From Prorocentrum cordatum (taxonomy: Eukaryota; Sar; Dinophyceae; Prorocentrales; Prorocentraceae): 64,000 nt of DNA. The stretch is from positions 131,578-195,577 of the forward strand of contig CAUYUJ010017632.1 of assembly GCA_963575745.1 (NCBI GenBank), in the 5' to 3' direction. This document shows, piece by piece, positions 1 to 9,494 of this stretch (the first letter of the stretch is position 1; each line of letters starts with the position of its first letter). The position numbers and the translations under genes are program-made. The notes under the pieces are model-generated. The model worked only from the letters and a program-made list of their open reading frames with translations, had not been told where the DNA came from and searched no databases.

Positions 1-538
1 TGGTGCAGCTGTGCGCGCAACCTCGACTCCATGGTCTACTGCAAGCACTGCGGAGAGTGGCGCACCGAGGCGCCCAGCCAGGGGGCGGACGCTGCATTGG
101 AAGGCTCAGTGCGGCGGCGCCCCTCTGTTCCTCAGCGTGCTCCTCCTCCTGACGGTGGCGATGCAGGCCCTGCTGTTGACCCCAGCCTCACGGTCTCCGA
201 GCTCGAGGACCTCGTGCGCCTGGCCGAGAAGGCAGGGGACCTGCGCGTGGCAGGACGCTACAAGCAGCAGCTGCAAGTTCAGAAGGCTGGTGATCCCCCG
301 CCACAGCAGCGTATCAGTGCCATCGGTGCCAAGGTCGCCGAGCTCGAGACGGTTTTGGAGAAGGAAGTCCAGAAGCTCGAGCAGTACCAGCAGTGGGTGG
401 CCCAGCAGGCGGACACTGTCGCAGAGCTCACGGAGCGTTTATCTCAGGCCGACGCCGAGTACAGGGCTGCAGTTGCCTCTCTGGTCGGTGACCGACCTGA
501 TCGAGCTGCCTCTCCAGCTCCACCTCGCATCTCCATCA
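1..538 (+). pseudogene. LINE-B-type ORF1 fragment (zinc finger and coiled coil)
   Basis: The reading frame beginning at base 1 enters inside a RanBP2-like zinc finger (CSCARN...YCKHC) and continues through the linker and the Lys/Gln/Glu-rich coiled coil of the LINE-B ORF1 protein. It is nearly identical to LINE-B. At base 538 it passes abruptly into unrelated sequence, so the conserved C-terminal part and the basic KKKRK motif are lost. It is a 3'-truncated ORF1 and probably not functional. Confidence 0.8.
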
Positions 539-1011
539 GTGCCGGAAAGCCCGCCAGTTCGGACAGGTTCCGCGATGCCGACGCTGGTTCTGCTGTCCCA
601 CGACCTCGAGGAGGTCCAAGAGGGTGGGGTTCGTTGTTTGTGGCGCCGCGCTTCAGCGCGCACGCCGAAGTCCCGTGCGCGCCGGGGGCAGCCAGGTGCC
701 AGGCGTGAGCCCACTGCCCTGCGTTTGTGCCTCTCGGCAGCGCGCGCGGCCAGGCGCAATGGCGCCCCGGGGCGGGCGCGCAGCGCGGCCGTGCGACTGG
801 CCTGGGCTGCCTTCGTTTTGAGTCTGAGCAAGGCGAGCCCCCGCCACTGCCTCAGTCCTTCCTGCACGAGGACCACGTGGTCCAGGCGGAGGGTCGGCAT
901 TCGATCTGCAGGAAGTGCTGGGCTCACTGCCTGATTGAGGCGCCGTCGTGGCGCGCGTTGCTCAGGCCCTGCGGGAGCCCCGTCCCCTGGCCAAAAGGTT
1001 GTCAGGGATGA
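539..1011 (+). pseudogene. LINE ORF2 C-terminal fragment with Cys/His-rich motif
   Basis: One frame ends with a His, then EGR, then CRKC, then a spaced Cys (HVVQAEGRHSICRKCWAHC...C), stop near 1011. The same layout (H-x(5-6)-GR-x(3)-C-x2-C) occurs near the C-terminus of LINE-A ORF2 (GNRWRCRVC) and LINE-B ORF2 (EGRFWICSSC). I therefore read it as the C-terminal zinc-binding part of a LINE-D-family ORF2. The duplicate at 8405-8764 is cut by a TCC tract inside this motif, so this copy preserves more of the end. Confidence 0.5.
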
Positions 1012-1235
1012 GATCCTCGCGGGGCGGGGCCCTCGCCCATCGGGCCCCTGCCGCCGCTGCGGCGCGGTCTGCACTGCGGCAGCGGCGAGAGCTCTCGGCC
1101 GAGGATTTGTCTGAGGGCTGAGGTGGGCTCCTGTCCACGGCGGCCCTCCTCCTTGTCTGGACGAGGAGGCGCTGGCTGTTTGCCCCTCCTCGTCACAGGG
1201 TTTAGCCCAGTCTACCGCTGCCCGCGCTTGATTCA
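1012..1235 (+). other. 3'-UTR-like stretch of LINE-E
   Basis: GC-rich sequence between the ORF2-like stop and the degenerate spliced leader opening the next element. No domain, tandem repeat or TCC tract is visible, unlike the boundaries between the other LINEs. Confidence 0.35.
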
Positions 1236-1253
1236 GGAGCGGTGCGCTTCAAG

Positions 1254-1273
1254 TCCGTAGTGCTTCGCTCAAG
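1254..1273 (+). other. degenerate spliced-leader sequence, 5' end of LINE-D
   Basis: The 20-nt string TCCGTAGTGCTTCGCTCAAG keeps the first seven and last seven bases of DinoSL (TCCGTAG...GCTCAAG). Only the middle eight bases (CCATTTTG) differ, here six bases. It is preceded by ...GCGCTTCAAG, which may be a second, more decayed leader. It lies about 280 bp upstream of the ORF1-like coding sequence, as in the intact elements. Inference: the trace of a trans-spliced RNA end. Confidence 0.5.
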
Positions 1274-1479
1274 GACAGGAGTCGCCTGGGGGAGGGGCGG
1301 CCGCCGCCGCTTTTGTCGTCCCCTGGCGACGCCACATCTTCGATGCCGTACTGCGGTTCGCCCGCATCTCTTCCACCCTCTAACGACGTCGGCGAGGCCG
1401 AGAGGCCCCGCCATATGGCACCGCAGGGACGAGCTGGAGGCTGGAGGTCCTTACTCTCGGGGCACCAGCGGGCTCGGAA

Positions 1480-2595
1480 TGCTTGGGTTCCGCCGCGTGT
1501 GTGCAATAACTGTTGGGAAAGAAGGTTAGCAGTGGTAGATCCGTGCTGGTTTGTCGGAATGCAGCAAATGCCAACATCACAAGTCCACTGCTTCCGAAGG
1601 TGTTCGGAAGCCTTCAGCCCCGGCGCAGAGTCTTGCGCATGCGCCTGGGAAGTCGAAGGTGGAGCAGCAATTGCGTCAGTGTCAGCAGGGGTTGGTCGCA
1701 TTGCGGGCTCAAATCGCCAAGGCTCCGCCCCGCCCGAGCCGGCGCCAGCCATGGATGTCGTCGGAGGCGATGCGAGCGCCCCGTGCGACATCAAGCAGCA
1801 GTTGTCTGAGCTGGCGGCGCACATCGACGCGATCAAGGATGTCAAATCTGAAGAGGTGCAGGGAGCCTGTCGCCAGCTTCGCGAGAAGCAGGCAAGGCTT
1901 CGCCAACAGTGGGTGGACTGGGCGAAGCTGCTCGACATGCGGCTGAAGGAGATGTCCTTTCAGCGCGCGGAGCTGGAGGTCAAGGCTAAACGGCGGCAGG
2001 AGCACTTGCAGGAGCTGGAGGGCAAGGTACAGGAGGCGCAGAGGGCTGTGCGTGAGGCCTTCACTGAGCTCAACGGCACCGGAGCGGAGCTGCTGAAGCT
2101 GGAAGAGCTGCGGCGATTGCTCGTTGCGGAAGCCCCTCAGCCTCCAGAGTCACAGAAATGGAAGCCGCAGTCGCTGGGCCAGGTGCTCGGGTCCAGCACC
2201 GAGCAGTCGGTCAAGCAGCTTGGCTCGATCTTGCAGGGGTTCGGCACGTCCGAGGCGATGGCGAAGAACCTTCGCAGCGCGCTCGCGGAGGCGCGGGGCG
2301 TCGAGGAGGCAGCAGCGCGAGGCTGAGAGCGCCAGGCAAGCACGCAGCCGCGGGGCGAGCCGCGGACGAGGGAGGCGGTGGCAGCGCCAACCCTAGCTCT
2401 GGGTCCGAGTGGACTCCAAAAGCTAGCGATGCTGATCCTGATGCGCTGCGGGAGTTGCTTAGCAGTGTCAGCGCTGCAGCACCAGACACAGACGAAGAAC
2501 ATCGTGAGGCAGCCAAACGAGCAGGTGAACAGTTGAAGAGCATCGCGAAGAAGGCCAGGCTTGCCCCCGCATGGGCCGGCCTACCTGATTTTTAG
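1480..2595 (+). pseudogene. LINE-D ORF1 (zinc motif and coiled coil), frameshifted
   Basis: The frame from 1313 carries VCNNC. A CSKCQ motif lies in the next frame near 1555, so a paired-Cys zinc site seems split by a frameshift. From about 1770 the frame encodes a long charged coiled coil (ELAAHIDAIKDV... to ...LLKLEELRRLL) ending with a stop at 2326. Another frame continues an acidic, helical segment (DALRELLSSV... to KSIAKKARL) to 2595. Composition and position match ORF1 of the intact LINEs. At least two frameshifts make it a probable pseudogene. Confidence 0.55.
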
Positions 2596-2619
2596 AATCG
2601 TGATAATGCTCTTCCACTT

Positions 2620-3331
2620 ATTAGCCATGGTCAGAGTTGTACCAGCTACTGCTACGTGTCACGGTCCCCTTGGTAAGCTGCTGGGGGCGAAGGAGTCCTC
2701 AGTTTCGCTCGATGAGGAGGCCGTGCTTCTTCGTGTGCAGGAACACCAGTTGAATGAGAAGCTGCCCGACTTCCAGGTTCGTGCATACGCGGCGGGCCAC
2801 CGCGGCACGTGGTCGAGGGCGCTGGCCACAGATGGCGGAGGAACGTCGGGAGGTGTAGCCATTCTCAGCCCCGAGAGGATTCAGATCACGGAGCCGCCCC
2901 TCGGTGCGAGAGGGCAGTTGGCGTCAGCGCGTGCTGTGGCAGGGCATGTGCACTCCGTGGTCAAGGGCGGCTTCATAGCGGTTTCCATGTACTTGCACGC
3001 GGGTGACCAGATGGGCGCCGTCAACACGGCGCCCTTGGCAGAGGTCGGCCAGTGCTGCGCCCAGATGAATGAGCTCGGCTGGGATTGGGTCATCGGCGGC
3101 GACATTGAGATGGAGCCAGAGACCTCGGGCAGCTGGGCCGAGGTTTTCGATGGTAGTGTTTCGGCGCCAGCAGCGGCTGCCCGCCTGCAATCGGCCCATG
3201 GCACGACCGTAGATTATTTTATCATCAGCGCGAACCGCGCTATTCGCACCAGCCCAGCATCAGTGTTAGATGATGTTGAACACCGCGCCGCGCGAGCCAG
3301 TGCAGCTGGGCTTGTTGGGAGCGGGCGCTAA
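2620..3331 (+). pseudogene. LINE-D ORF2: endonuclease (EEP/AP-like) domain
   Basis: This frame aligns by eye with the LINE-B endonuclease: RVQEHQL (catalytic Glu), GGTSGGVAIL, VSMYLHAGDQ, then GGDIEMEP where LINE-B has GADFNMEP, and VDYFIIS where LINE-B has LDFFVVS. In LINEs this exonuclease-endonuclease-phosphatase fold nicks target DNA to start reverse transcription. The Asp of the GDxN motif is present but the Asn is Glu here, suggesting lost activity. The frame ends at 3331 without reaching the RT. Confidence 0.7.
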
Positions 3332-3794
3332 GCTGTTGTGCTGGGTGGCTCGTCAGCCCAGGCGCATTCCGACCATGGCGAAGCCTGGTTGTTGGAGGTG
3401 CCCACGGCGCTGGCACCGCTTCGCAGCGGGGCGTCTTCTTGAGGGGAGTGGAGTGCGATCTGCTGGACAGGCGCGACATCATGGGGATTGAGCGCCGCGC
3501 CTGTGCCCAGGCTGAACCTCGACGACGGGGGCCAGGACAGGCGCGCGCGCAGGGTCGCCAAGGCGCTGCTGGAAGTGGGGCGTTTCTACGACCGCGTCGC
3601 CAAGATAGAGTGGGTGCGCTGCCAGCTGGACTCGCCAAGGCTGGCTTGTCGGCCCTGGCCGATCCTGCTTTCCAGGATTTAGCGCGGCATATTTGGGATC
3701 GCGCCGCCGAGCGCGAAGCGGCCCACCTTGCCGAGGAAAATGTTGCAAACGGAGTTCCCCACATGAAGATGTTACGGGGTTCCATTGCTTCTTG

Positions 3795-5150
3795 TCTGCG
3801 CTCTGGTGGGGCCTCCCTGGAGGGGTGGGAGGGGCACGAAACCTGATGAATAATATGGTGTGCGAATACCCTGCCCGCTCTGGTGGGGCCTCCATGGAGG
3901 GGTGGGAGGGGCACGACACCTGATAAATAATATGGTGTGCGAATGCCCTGCCCGCTCTGGTGGGGCTTCCCTGGAGGGGCGGGAACGGCACGACACCTGA
4001 TAAATAACATGGTGTGCGAATGCCCTGCCCGCTCTGGTGGGGCCTCCCTGGAGGGGCGGGAACGGCACGACACCTGATAAATAACATGGTGTGCGAATAC
4101 CCTGCCCGCTCTGGTGGGGCCTCCATGGAGGGGCGGGAACGGCACGAAACCTCCCCCTGCCCGCTCTGGTGGGGCCCCCCTGGAGGGGTGGGAGGGGCAT
4201 GCAACCGGATAAATCATATGGTGTGCGAATACCCTGCCCGCTCTGGCGGGGCCTCCCTGGAATGTTGGGAGGGGCGCAAAACCTGATCAATAACATGGTG
4301 TGCGGATACCCTGCCCGCTCTGGTGGGGCCTCCCTGGAGGGGTGGAAGGGGCACGAAACCTGATAAATAATATGGTGTGCGAATGCCCTGCCCGCTCTGG
4401 TGGGGCCTCCATGGAGGGATGGGAGGGGCACGAAACCAGATAAATAACATGGTGTGTGAATACCCTGCTCGCTCATGCGGGGCCTCCCTGGAGGGGTGGG
4501 AGGGGCGCGAAACCTGATAAATAACATGGTGTGCGAATACCTTGCTTGCTTAGGCTGGGCCTCCCTGGAGGGGTGGGAGAGGCACGAAACCAGATAAATA
4601 ACATGGTGTGCGAATGCCCTGCTCGCTCATGCGGGGCCTCCCTGGAGGGGTGGGATGGGCAGGATACCTGATAAATAACATGGTGTGCGAACACCCTTCC
4701 CGCTCTGGTGGGGCCTCCCTGGAGGGGTGGGAGGGGCACGAAACCTGATAAATAGCATGGTGTGCGAATACCCTGCTCGCTCAGGCGGGGCCTCCCTGGA
4801 GGGATGGGTGGGGCAGGAAACCTGATAAATATCATGGTGTGCGGATACCCTGCTCGCTCAGGCGGGGCCCCTCTGGAGGGGTGGGAGGGGCACGAAACCT
4901 GATAAATAACATGGTGTGCGAATACCCTGCCCGCTCAGGCGGGTCCTCCCTGGAGGGGTGGGAGGGGCACGAAACCTGATAAATAACATGGTGTGCGAAT
5001 ACCCTGCTCGCTCAGGCGGGGCCTCCCTGGAGGGGTGGGAGGGGCACGAAACCTGATAAATAACATGGTGTGCGAATACCCTGCTCGCTCAGGCGGGGCC
5101 TCCCTGGAGGGGTGGGAGGGGCACGAAACCTGATAAATAACATGGTGTGA
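3795..5150 (+). repeat. 77-bp minisatellite, about 17 copies
   Basis: Units contain GGGGCCTCCCTGGAGGGG, then GGGCACGAAACCTGATAAAT and ATGGTGTGCGAATACCCTGC. Adjacent starts are 77 bp apart (for example 3800 and 3877). One unit near 4150 is shortened. CCTCC and GGAGG within each unit can pair as a short hairpin. Open frames here (Pro/Gly/Arg-rich) are by-products of the repeat. Confidence 0.9.
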
Positions 5151-5315
5151 GGAAAGGCATGGTATGGTATGGGATGGTGGATGCATGGTATGGTATGGTA
5201 AGGTATGGTATGGAGTGGCATGGTATTGGTATGGTATGATACAGTATGGGATGGTGGAGGAAGGGGGAGGAGGAGGAGGAGGAGGAGGAGGAGGAGGAGG
5301 AGGAGGAGGAGGAGA
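5151..5315 (+). repeat. (TGGTA)n-like and (AGG)n microsatellites
   Basis: Irregular TGGTATGG repeats at about 5155-5255 are followed by an AGG run to about 5314. They continue the repeat insertion that splits LINE-D. Confidence 0.9.
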
Positions 5316-6099
5316 GGATGTTCTGGGAAAACAAGAACCCCACTCAGGATGTGGGGAACAATGATTGGCAACAGTGGGTCCGAAATAGCTTTTCGGGGGG
5401 GCCCGGGCGACCCGCGGGCGCTCCCAGCCAGGGGCCCTTGGAGACGCGCATCTTTGGGATCCCCCCCCCATTGAGGGGAGTGGAGTGCGAGCTGCTGGAC
5501 AGGCGCGACATCATTGGGATTGAGCGCCGCGCCTGTGCCCAGGCGGAACCTCGACGACGGGGGCCAGGACAGGCGCGCGCGCAGGGTCGCCAAGGCGCTG
5601 CTGGAAGTGGGGCGCTTCTACGACCGCATCGCCAAGATAGAGTGGGTGCGCTGCCAGCTGGACTCGCCAAGGTCGGCTTGTCGGCCCTGGCCGATCCTGC
5701 TTTCCAGGATTTAGCGCGGCATATTTGGGATCGCGCCGCCGAGCACGACCTTGCCAAGGAAAACAATGATTGGCAACAGTGGGTCCGAGATAGCTTTGCG
5801 GGGAAGCCCGGGCGACCCGCGGGCGCTCCCAGCCAGTGGCCCTAGGAGACGCGCATTTTTGGGATCCCCCCCCCATTGAGGCATCTGTTTCTGTTCTTCG
5901 GGCCGCACTTTTGAAATTCCCAGAGCGCACGGCAGCAGGGTGCTGTCATACATCCTCTGTGGCTCATGTACCTGTCCGACGAGGCCCTCGGCGCCTTTGC
6001 CGTATTGGTGCATCAGTGTGAAGCGCGTCTGCGCTGGCCCGATCGGCGTTTCGTTTGGTCAGTAAGCTAATTCGTTTACAAAACCAGACGGTGGGCACC

Positions 6100-7146
6100 G
6101 CTTGATAGCGCTGCTGGGTACGTTCGCCCGCGTGCGGCGCAGGCTTCGACGGCCTGTATCAGAGCGCAGGAGCGCGATCATGGAAAGAAGGAGTTCCGGG
6201 GGAGTGGGACTGGGACCCGCCTTTGATTTGAGCCTGTCGGCGGGTGGAGCCAAAACTAAGGATTTGCAATTGATCAAAGTGCTGCTGGCCATGGCCAAGT
6301 GCTATGACATGGTTAAGTTGTCGGTCTTGGTCGAGATTTTCGGGCAGGTAGGTTTCCCCCCGTCGTCTGGGGTGGGTGCTCATTCAAGTCTGCGCCGCCC
6401 CCCGACGAATAGACGCGTTCGGGAGTTTGAGTGAGAGCTACGTCTCCTTCCACGGAATCTTGGCGGGGTGTTCACATGCTTGTGCCATGATGCTTGTTGT
6501 GCCCCTGGCGCCCGTGAGAGAGACGGTCAGGAGATTCCCTGCAGTGAAGGTTCGAGCCGCCATGGACAACGTCTCGCTGCAATGGGGAGGGCCAGATGCC
6601 GCGGGGGCCGAGGTGGTATCCAAGGCGGTGCGAGAGCTGCGCCGTCGCGTCGCATCGATCGGCTTCCTGCTGCAGCCTAACAAGTCAGGCTACCTGGCCC
6701 GCAGCATTGCGGCTGAAAAGCGAATTAAGTTTGACGCCTCACCCTTAGGCTTCAGGAGCAATAAGAATGTGATACATTTGGGCCATGGCTGTTTGGGAGG
6801 CGCGCGCAGCGCGACACCGAGAAAAGAGCTGCGGGTCCTTGAGAGGTCTGCTGGGCCGAAGGTGGCCGCGCTCTGGCGCGCGGGCTCAATGCCCAGCGGG
6901 GGCCACGGGGCGGCGGCCATGGGGCTCCAAGACTCCACTTTAAATTTTTGCGCGCGCTGGCTGCCGAGCTTATGGGGGCCCGAGGCAGGGCGCATCGCAC
7001 AGCCTACGTTGCCGCCCATCGCGATCCCAGCTACGGTCCCGTGGCCGATGCGACGGTGCCGCGAGCGTTTCGTCACTGCCGCGTGGGTCTGGGATCGTAG
7101 GGTGAGCGATGTTGATGTGTTACGGGACTGGCAAAAAGGCTCATGA
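6100..7146 (+). pseudogene. LINE-D ORF2: reverse transcriptase domain, degraded
   Basis: One frame (to 6434) contains LLAMAKCYDMVKLSVLVEIF, matching the RT motif A region (LLDIAKFYDSI in LINE-A) with the Asp replaced. After a frameshift near 6380 the next frame has GILAGCSHACAM (motif B; LINE-B has GIVAGCPFAT), AMDNVSL where an active RT has F/Y-x-DD, and LLQPNKSGYLA (motif D region). The catalytic Asp pair is reduced to Asp-Asn. The copy cannot encode a normal RT. Confidence 0.75.
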
Positions 7147-7685
7147 AACGCTGTGCCAGCAGCCCTTTGGAGGCTCGCGTGGGGGCCCGTCGGGGCGGTT
7201 TACCTCAGCCTTTCTCGTGTCGGGTGGAATTTGGCCGGGCCCCGCATGATTCAAGCCGACCAGGACGAGGCTTTAACTTTGTTTTTCGTTTCGTCTCTCC
7301 TAGCGATGTAAGGCAGCAGCTCAGAGAGGGCATCAATCGAGCCCGAACGGCGCAGCTGCTCTCTGCCACCCCCGAGGCGCGCGGATCCAAGAATGTTCGG
7401 GGTCGAGCGCGTCGTTTGGGAGTGTACTCGGTCCGAGATCCTGTGCGCGAGGCAACCTTGAGGCGCCCTCTAGGGGTTGGGCCGCGGCCCCCAGCGCGAA
7501 AGGTCGCGGCGGCATCTTCCAGCAGTTCGAAATGTCAGTTCTGTGGCGAGGCCGAGGGCGCGCTCGGACACCAGTATTTCGACTGCGCTAAGGTGTGGCA
7601 GCAAGGTGCCGAGGATCCCGATGCTGCGCATCCACTCCCCAGCGATGCGCGGGGACAGCGGCAGAAGATGATCGATTCGGTTTGA
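7143..7685 (+). pseudogene. LINE-D ORF2: post-RT region with CCHC zinc knuckle
   Basis: The frame ends with CQFCGEAEGALGHQYFDC (C-x2-C-x8-H-x4-C), aligning with CVLCGGADDTLLHRLWRC of LINE-B and CPRCKAAPETLFHRIWQC of LINE-A. This zinc knuckle sits between RT and RNase H in all three. The upstream part is Arg-rich thumb/connector sequence without a recognised motif. Confidence 0.65.
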
Positions 7686-7949
7686 GGTCTGCCGCCCGAG
7701 GCTGACACCGTCGGGCTGGCCTATGGGCCCCCCCTCTGTCCTATCTGCGTCGAGCCCGTTCCTAGGGCCGTTCCCGTCAGGGCCCGGGGTGCTTGTCATT
7801 TTCCTTGGGGGCCGAGGCTGTATGCAGGCGGCAGCGGCCAAACTAATGGAATCCCTGAGCTTACTAGATGTGGCTGGTCAGTACCCGAGCTGACTGCGCA
7901 AGGTTTTCCGATCCGCGCCCGTTTTGGCCCCCTGTGAGGACTGCGCCAG

Positions 7950-8400
7950 ACGGTGCCGAGGGCGGAGCGCCAGGCGATTTTGGAAGCTTTGAAAGCTGGG
8001 CCTTGGGAGGCCATTGTTGTTTCGGACCACCGGCCCGCCGTCATGGATGGCGCCAGCTGGTGCCCCGAGTTGTGTAGAGGTGCTAGCAAGCATGCCAGCA
8101 TTTGGAGGCAGGTTTTCCAGCTCTACGAGGGAAGAGACCAGAGAGGCCCTCTTTCCAGCGGGCGCCCGCTCACGGCAATTTAGATGAGCTCTTGCAGGCC
8201 CATGTGTTCCCAAAAGGCGTGGAGGTGCCCACTGTGTTCGGTTACCCTGGGAACACGCGGGCTGACTTCTTCGCGAAGGTCGGAGCTGGGGAGATCCAGC
8301 ATGCTGGTCTAGTGGTAGACACTTTCGTTGCAGGCCAAAAGACGTGCGCCGCTCTTTTGATGTTTTTGGCTAGGGCGGCCCATATTGTGACCTCGGCCTC
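7950..8400 (+). pseudogene. LINE-D ORF2: RNase H fragment
   Basis: RAERQAILEAL and VVSDHRPAVMDG match the RAEIAALAIAL and YVTDCQPVLDG segments of LINE-A RNase H (catalytic Glu and second Asp regions). After a frameshift near 8180 the next frame has GNTRADFFAKVG, matching GNMCADELAGRA of LINE-A (final catalytic Asp region). RNase H removes element RNA after reverse transcription. The frame break makes this a remnant. Confidence 0.6.
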
Positions 8401-8404
8401 CGCG

Positions 8405-8764
8405 GTGCCGGAAAGCCCGCCAGTTCGGACAGGTCCCGCGATGCCGACGCTGGTTCTGCTGTCCCACGACCTCGAGGAGGTCCAAGAGGATGGGGTTCGC
8501 TGTTTGTGGCGCCGCGCTTCAGCGCGCACGCCGAAGTCCCGTGCGCGCCGGGGGCAGCCAGGTGCCAGGCGTGAGCCCACTGCCCTGCGTTTGTGCCTCT
8601 CGGCAGCGCGCGCGGCCAGGCGCAATGGCGCCCCGGGGCGGGCGCGCAGCGCGGCCGTGCGACTGGCCTGGGCTGCCTTCGTTTTGAGTCTGAGCAAGGC
8701 GAGCCCCCGCCACTGCCTCAGTCCTTCCTGCACGAGGACCACGTGGTCCAGGCGGAGGGTCGGC
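8405..8764 (+). pseudogene. LINE-D 3' segment cut inside the Cys-rich motif
   Basis: It matches 539-898 over 360 bp with about three differences. It stops two codons after EGR of the Cys-rich motif, where (TCC)n replaces the two CxxC cysteines present in the LINE-E copy. This suggests insertion of, or recombination through, microsatellite inside the former coding sequence. Confidence 0.6.
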
Positions 8765-9333
8765 TCCTCCTCCTCCTCCTCCTCCTCCTCCTCCTCCTCC
8801 TCCTCCTCTCCTCCTCCGCGAAGGAGGCCCTCACCAGTGCTCCACTAGCCGCCGCATGACGCGAGTGGAGAGGAGGTGGGCCCCAGGGCCGCGACCTCCA
8901 GGGGGCGAACCGCTACGAGAGAGCGGCGCGAGATGAGGGCCGCCGCGCCATCAGCGGCGGAGAGCGCGGCGCGGCCAGCGCCGCGCAGCTCGCGGGGAGC
9001 GAGATGCGAAATAGTCGAACTCCTCCTCCTCCTCCTTCTCCTCCTCCTCCTCCTCCTCTTCCTCCTCCTCCTCCTCCTCCTCCTCCTCCTCCTCCTCCTC
9101 CTCCTCCTCCTCCTCCTCCTCCTCCTCCCTCCTCCTCATCCTCCTCCCCCTGCTCCATATGTGGGCGGTGAACCTCCTCCTCCCCCTCCTCCTCCTCCCC
9201 CTCCTCCTCCTCCTCCTCCTTCCTCCTCCTCTCCTCCTCCTCCTCCTCCCCCTCCCCTCCTCCTCCTCCTCCTCCTCCTCCTCATCCTACCCTCTCCTCC
9301 TCCTCCTCCTCCTCCTCCTCCTCCTCCTCCTCC
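8765..9333 (+). repeat. (TCC)n tracts flanking a 200-bp GC-rich spacer
   Basis: TCC repeats at about 8765-8818 and 9019-9333, broken near 9150-9175. The spacer 8819-9018 shows no recognisable gene. Long Leu/Pro/Ser ORFs here are translated microsatellite. The second tract ends directly at the DinoSL of LINE-A. Confidence 0.9.
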
Positions 9334-9355
9334 TCCGTAGCCATTTTGGCTCAAG
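9334..9355 (+). other. DinoSL, exact, at 5' end of LINE-A
   Basis: T, then CCGTAGCC, ATTTTGG, CTCAAG: all 22 nt of the dinoflagellate spliced leader with no mismatch, immediately after (TCC)n. The next bases, TCCGTAGCGTGGCCCGAG, look like a second decayed leader. No GT follows CAAG, so this is not an SL RNA gene but the copied 5' end of a trans-spliced mRNA. Confidence 0.9.
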
Positions 9356-9494
9356 TCCGTAGCGTGGCCCGAGCGTCAACAGCGGACGTGAGCATTCTGG
9401 CAAGGGGGCACCTCTCTGGTGCACGCGGCCCCAACTGTTCTCCTGGCTTGCCAGGCATACTAACGTACCTTCTTTTGCCTGCCACGGCACGCCG

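Larger units (their letters stand above)
1..1235 (+). mobile_element. LINE-E: chimeric, truncated LINE remnant
   Basis: The window opens inside a LINE. Bases 1-538 match 18030-18567 (ORF1 of LINE-B) with one visible mismatch. Bases 539-898 then match 8405-8764 (3' end of LINE-D) with about three mismatches. Everything between ORF1 and the ORF2 C-terminus (endonuclease, RT, RNase H) is missing. After the Cys-rich C-terminal segment (stop near 1011) comes a 3'-UTR-like stretch up to the degenerate spliced leader that opens LINE-D. Template switching, recombination or misassembly could each make such a join. Confidence 0.7.
3434..5880 (+). repeat. tandem duplication of a ~405-bp LINE-D segment, first copy split by minisatellite
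   Basis: Segment B (3434-3765) recurs at 5473-5765. Segment A (5346-5478) recurs at 5759-5880. The order is B, insertion, A, B, A: a tandem duplication of a B-A unit whose first copy was split by about 1.6 kb of minisatellite and microsatellite. One frame of B reads through GVECxLLDRRDI...AFQDLARHIWDRAAE. It lies between endonuclease and RT, so it is probably the ORF2 linker, but no domain is recognised. Confidence 0.65.
1240..8764 (+). mobile_element. LINE-D: decayed non-LTR retrotransposon
   Basis: In order on the plus strand: degenerate spliced leader, ORF1-like zinc/coiled-coil sequence, endonuclease, an unassigned duplicated segment, RT, CCHC zinc knuckle, RNase H and the start of the Cys-rich C-terminus. 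This is the same order as LINE-A and LINE-B. Frameshifts separate nearly every domain. A 405-bp unit is duplicated in tandem and a 77-bp minisatellite has expanded in it. The 3' end is lost where (TCC)n starts at about 8765. The RT active site is mutated. Confidence 0.7.

Noticed and set aside
439-1074. Minus-strand ORFs over the LINE-D/E 3' segment (also 8242-8742)
   Set aside because: Shadow frames of GC-rich DNA. The Cys-rich C-terminal motif is on the plus strand.
3795-5150. CRISPR array
   Set aside because: Regular 77-bp units without unique spacers: it is a tandem minisatellite in a eukaryotic genome.
8876-9340. Long Leu/Pro/Ser-rich ORFs
   Set aside because: They are translations of TCC or AGG microsatellite. 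The same applies to similar frames at 17323-17733, 29357-30433, 39551-40246 and 61836-62249.
9334-9355. SL RNA gene
   Set aside because: An SL RNA gene needs a GT donor directly after CAAG and an intron-like snRNA body. Here CAAG is followed by TCCG (and by CCAT at 17664).
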